A DNA stretch of 64,000 nt from Candidatus Accumulibacter necessarius (GTDB lineage: Bacteria > Pseudomonadota > Gammaproteobacteria > Burkholderiales > Rhodocyclaceae), in the NCBI GenBank assembly GCA_017302435.1, contig JAFLDL010000020.1, positions 1 through 64,000 on the forward strand. The letters are read 5' to 3'. Numbering within the stretch: position 1 is the stretch's first letter; each line of letters starts with the position of its first letter. This document shows positions 63,865 through 64,000 of the stretch, piece by piece. A program made the translations under genes and the position numbers. The notes beneath the pieces are model-generated. The model saw only the letters and a program-made list of their open reading frames with translations, did no database searches and was not told the origin of the DNA.

Positions 63865-64000
63865 GGCGGCGCAGCAAGGCCGGCGGCAAGAGCTCGCGCT
63901 GCCCGGCGAACCAGTCGGCGGAACGCTCGACCTCGGACAGGGCCGGCATCGGCTGGCCGTTCGGCGCGTCGCGCGAGTCCCGCCAGTCCTGCCAGCCGGT
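63848..64000 (-). CDS. Probable DabA (DUF2309) C-terminus, cut by the window edge
   Basis: The last 50 codons of a gene are open to the window end (TGWQDWRDSRDAPNGQPMPA, then SADWFAGQRELLPPALL and VTSQ, stop). The fragment alone is not diagnostic. The assignment comes from gene order and from the decayed copy at 51648-51890, where recognisable DabA sequence ends in the same VTSQ next to the same NuoL-like start. Confidence 0.55.
   Translation of the reverse strand, partial: TGWQDWRDSRDAPNGQPMPALSEVERSADWFAGQRELLPPALLRRPVTSQ

Noticed and set aside
1-64000. tRNA genes, rRNA genes, CRISPR arrays or prophage
   Set aside because: No T-loop-like GGTTCGAATC blocks in tRNA context, no regularly spaced repeats and no phage structural genes were seen.

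Overview
The window looks like a stretch of chromosome from a GC-rich betaproteobacterium, most likely in the Rhodocyclales (Dechloromonas / Propionivibrio / 'Candidatus Accumulibacter' neighbourhood). This is inferred from gene content and order: nadD-rsfS-rlmH-maf, polA next to a DUF2782 gene, BPSS1780-type membrane proteins, QseB/QseC-like regulators, Bug/Tct transport, and several polyphosphate genes. I found no tRNA, rRNA, CRISPR array or prophage.

Layout. 1-442 holds the 5' part of a transposase cut by the window edge. 697-3506 carries two close OmpA-family paralogues flanking an MTA/SAH-type deaminase, with two clear hairpin terminators. 3799-9218 has a sirtuin gene interrupted by one in-frame TGA, then mfd overlapping a DAHP synthase gene. 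9323-17513 has a SulP permease, an MgtE magnesium channel, a CYTH-CHAD protein, a methyltransferase, an EcsC-like protein and a GGDEF protein whose signature reads GGGEF. 17608-21902 has an ECHDC3-like crotonase and a four-gene Mla-type lipid transport operon. 22050-28189 has ppx, ppk1 and relA. 28255-40035 is mostly housekeeping: EamA exporter, mtfA, two small DUF genes, polA, DUF2782, a two-part methyltransferase, a BPSS1780 pair and nadD-rsfS-rlmH-maf.

40096-46429 is the most interesting block. A tight seven-gene run encodes a thermostable-hemolysin/GNAT-like protein, an AMP-dependent ligase, a haem-oxygenase-like diiron oxidase, an SDR, a TPR protein, and an OmpR-type regulator with its sensor kinase. 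A site fitting the PmrA/QseB box consensus lies 45 bases upstream of the first gene. The arrangement suggests an acyl-derived metabolite made under control of its own two-component system.

46465-51407 is ordinary (YaiI, Ada, metG, a small membrane protein, a Uma2 nuclease). 51476-51890 is a wrecked partial copy of the dabA/nuoL-like junction found intact at the right edge. Between the two copies lie a tct tricarboxylate transport locus with a LysR regulator, a methyltransferase and a poorly coding stretch. 59302-64000 is an operon of three proton-channel-like (NuoL/M/N type) subunits preceded by the 3' end of a probable DabA (DUF2309) gene, probably an inorganic-carbon or ion-coupled membrane complex. 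The middle subunit appears to lack the usual charged residues of the channel.

Together ppk1, ppx, CHAD, MgtE and RelA put polyphosphate, Mg2+ and stringent-response functions within 17 kb, which fits a polyphosphate-accumulating lifestyle without proving it.
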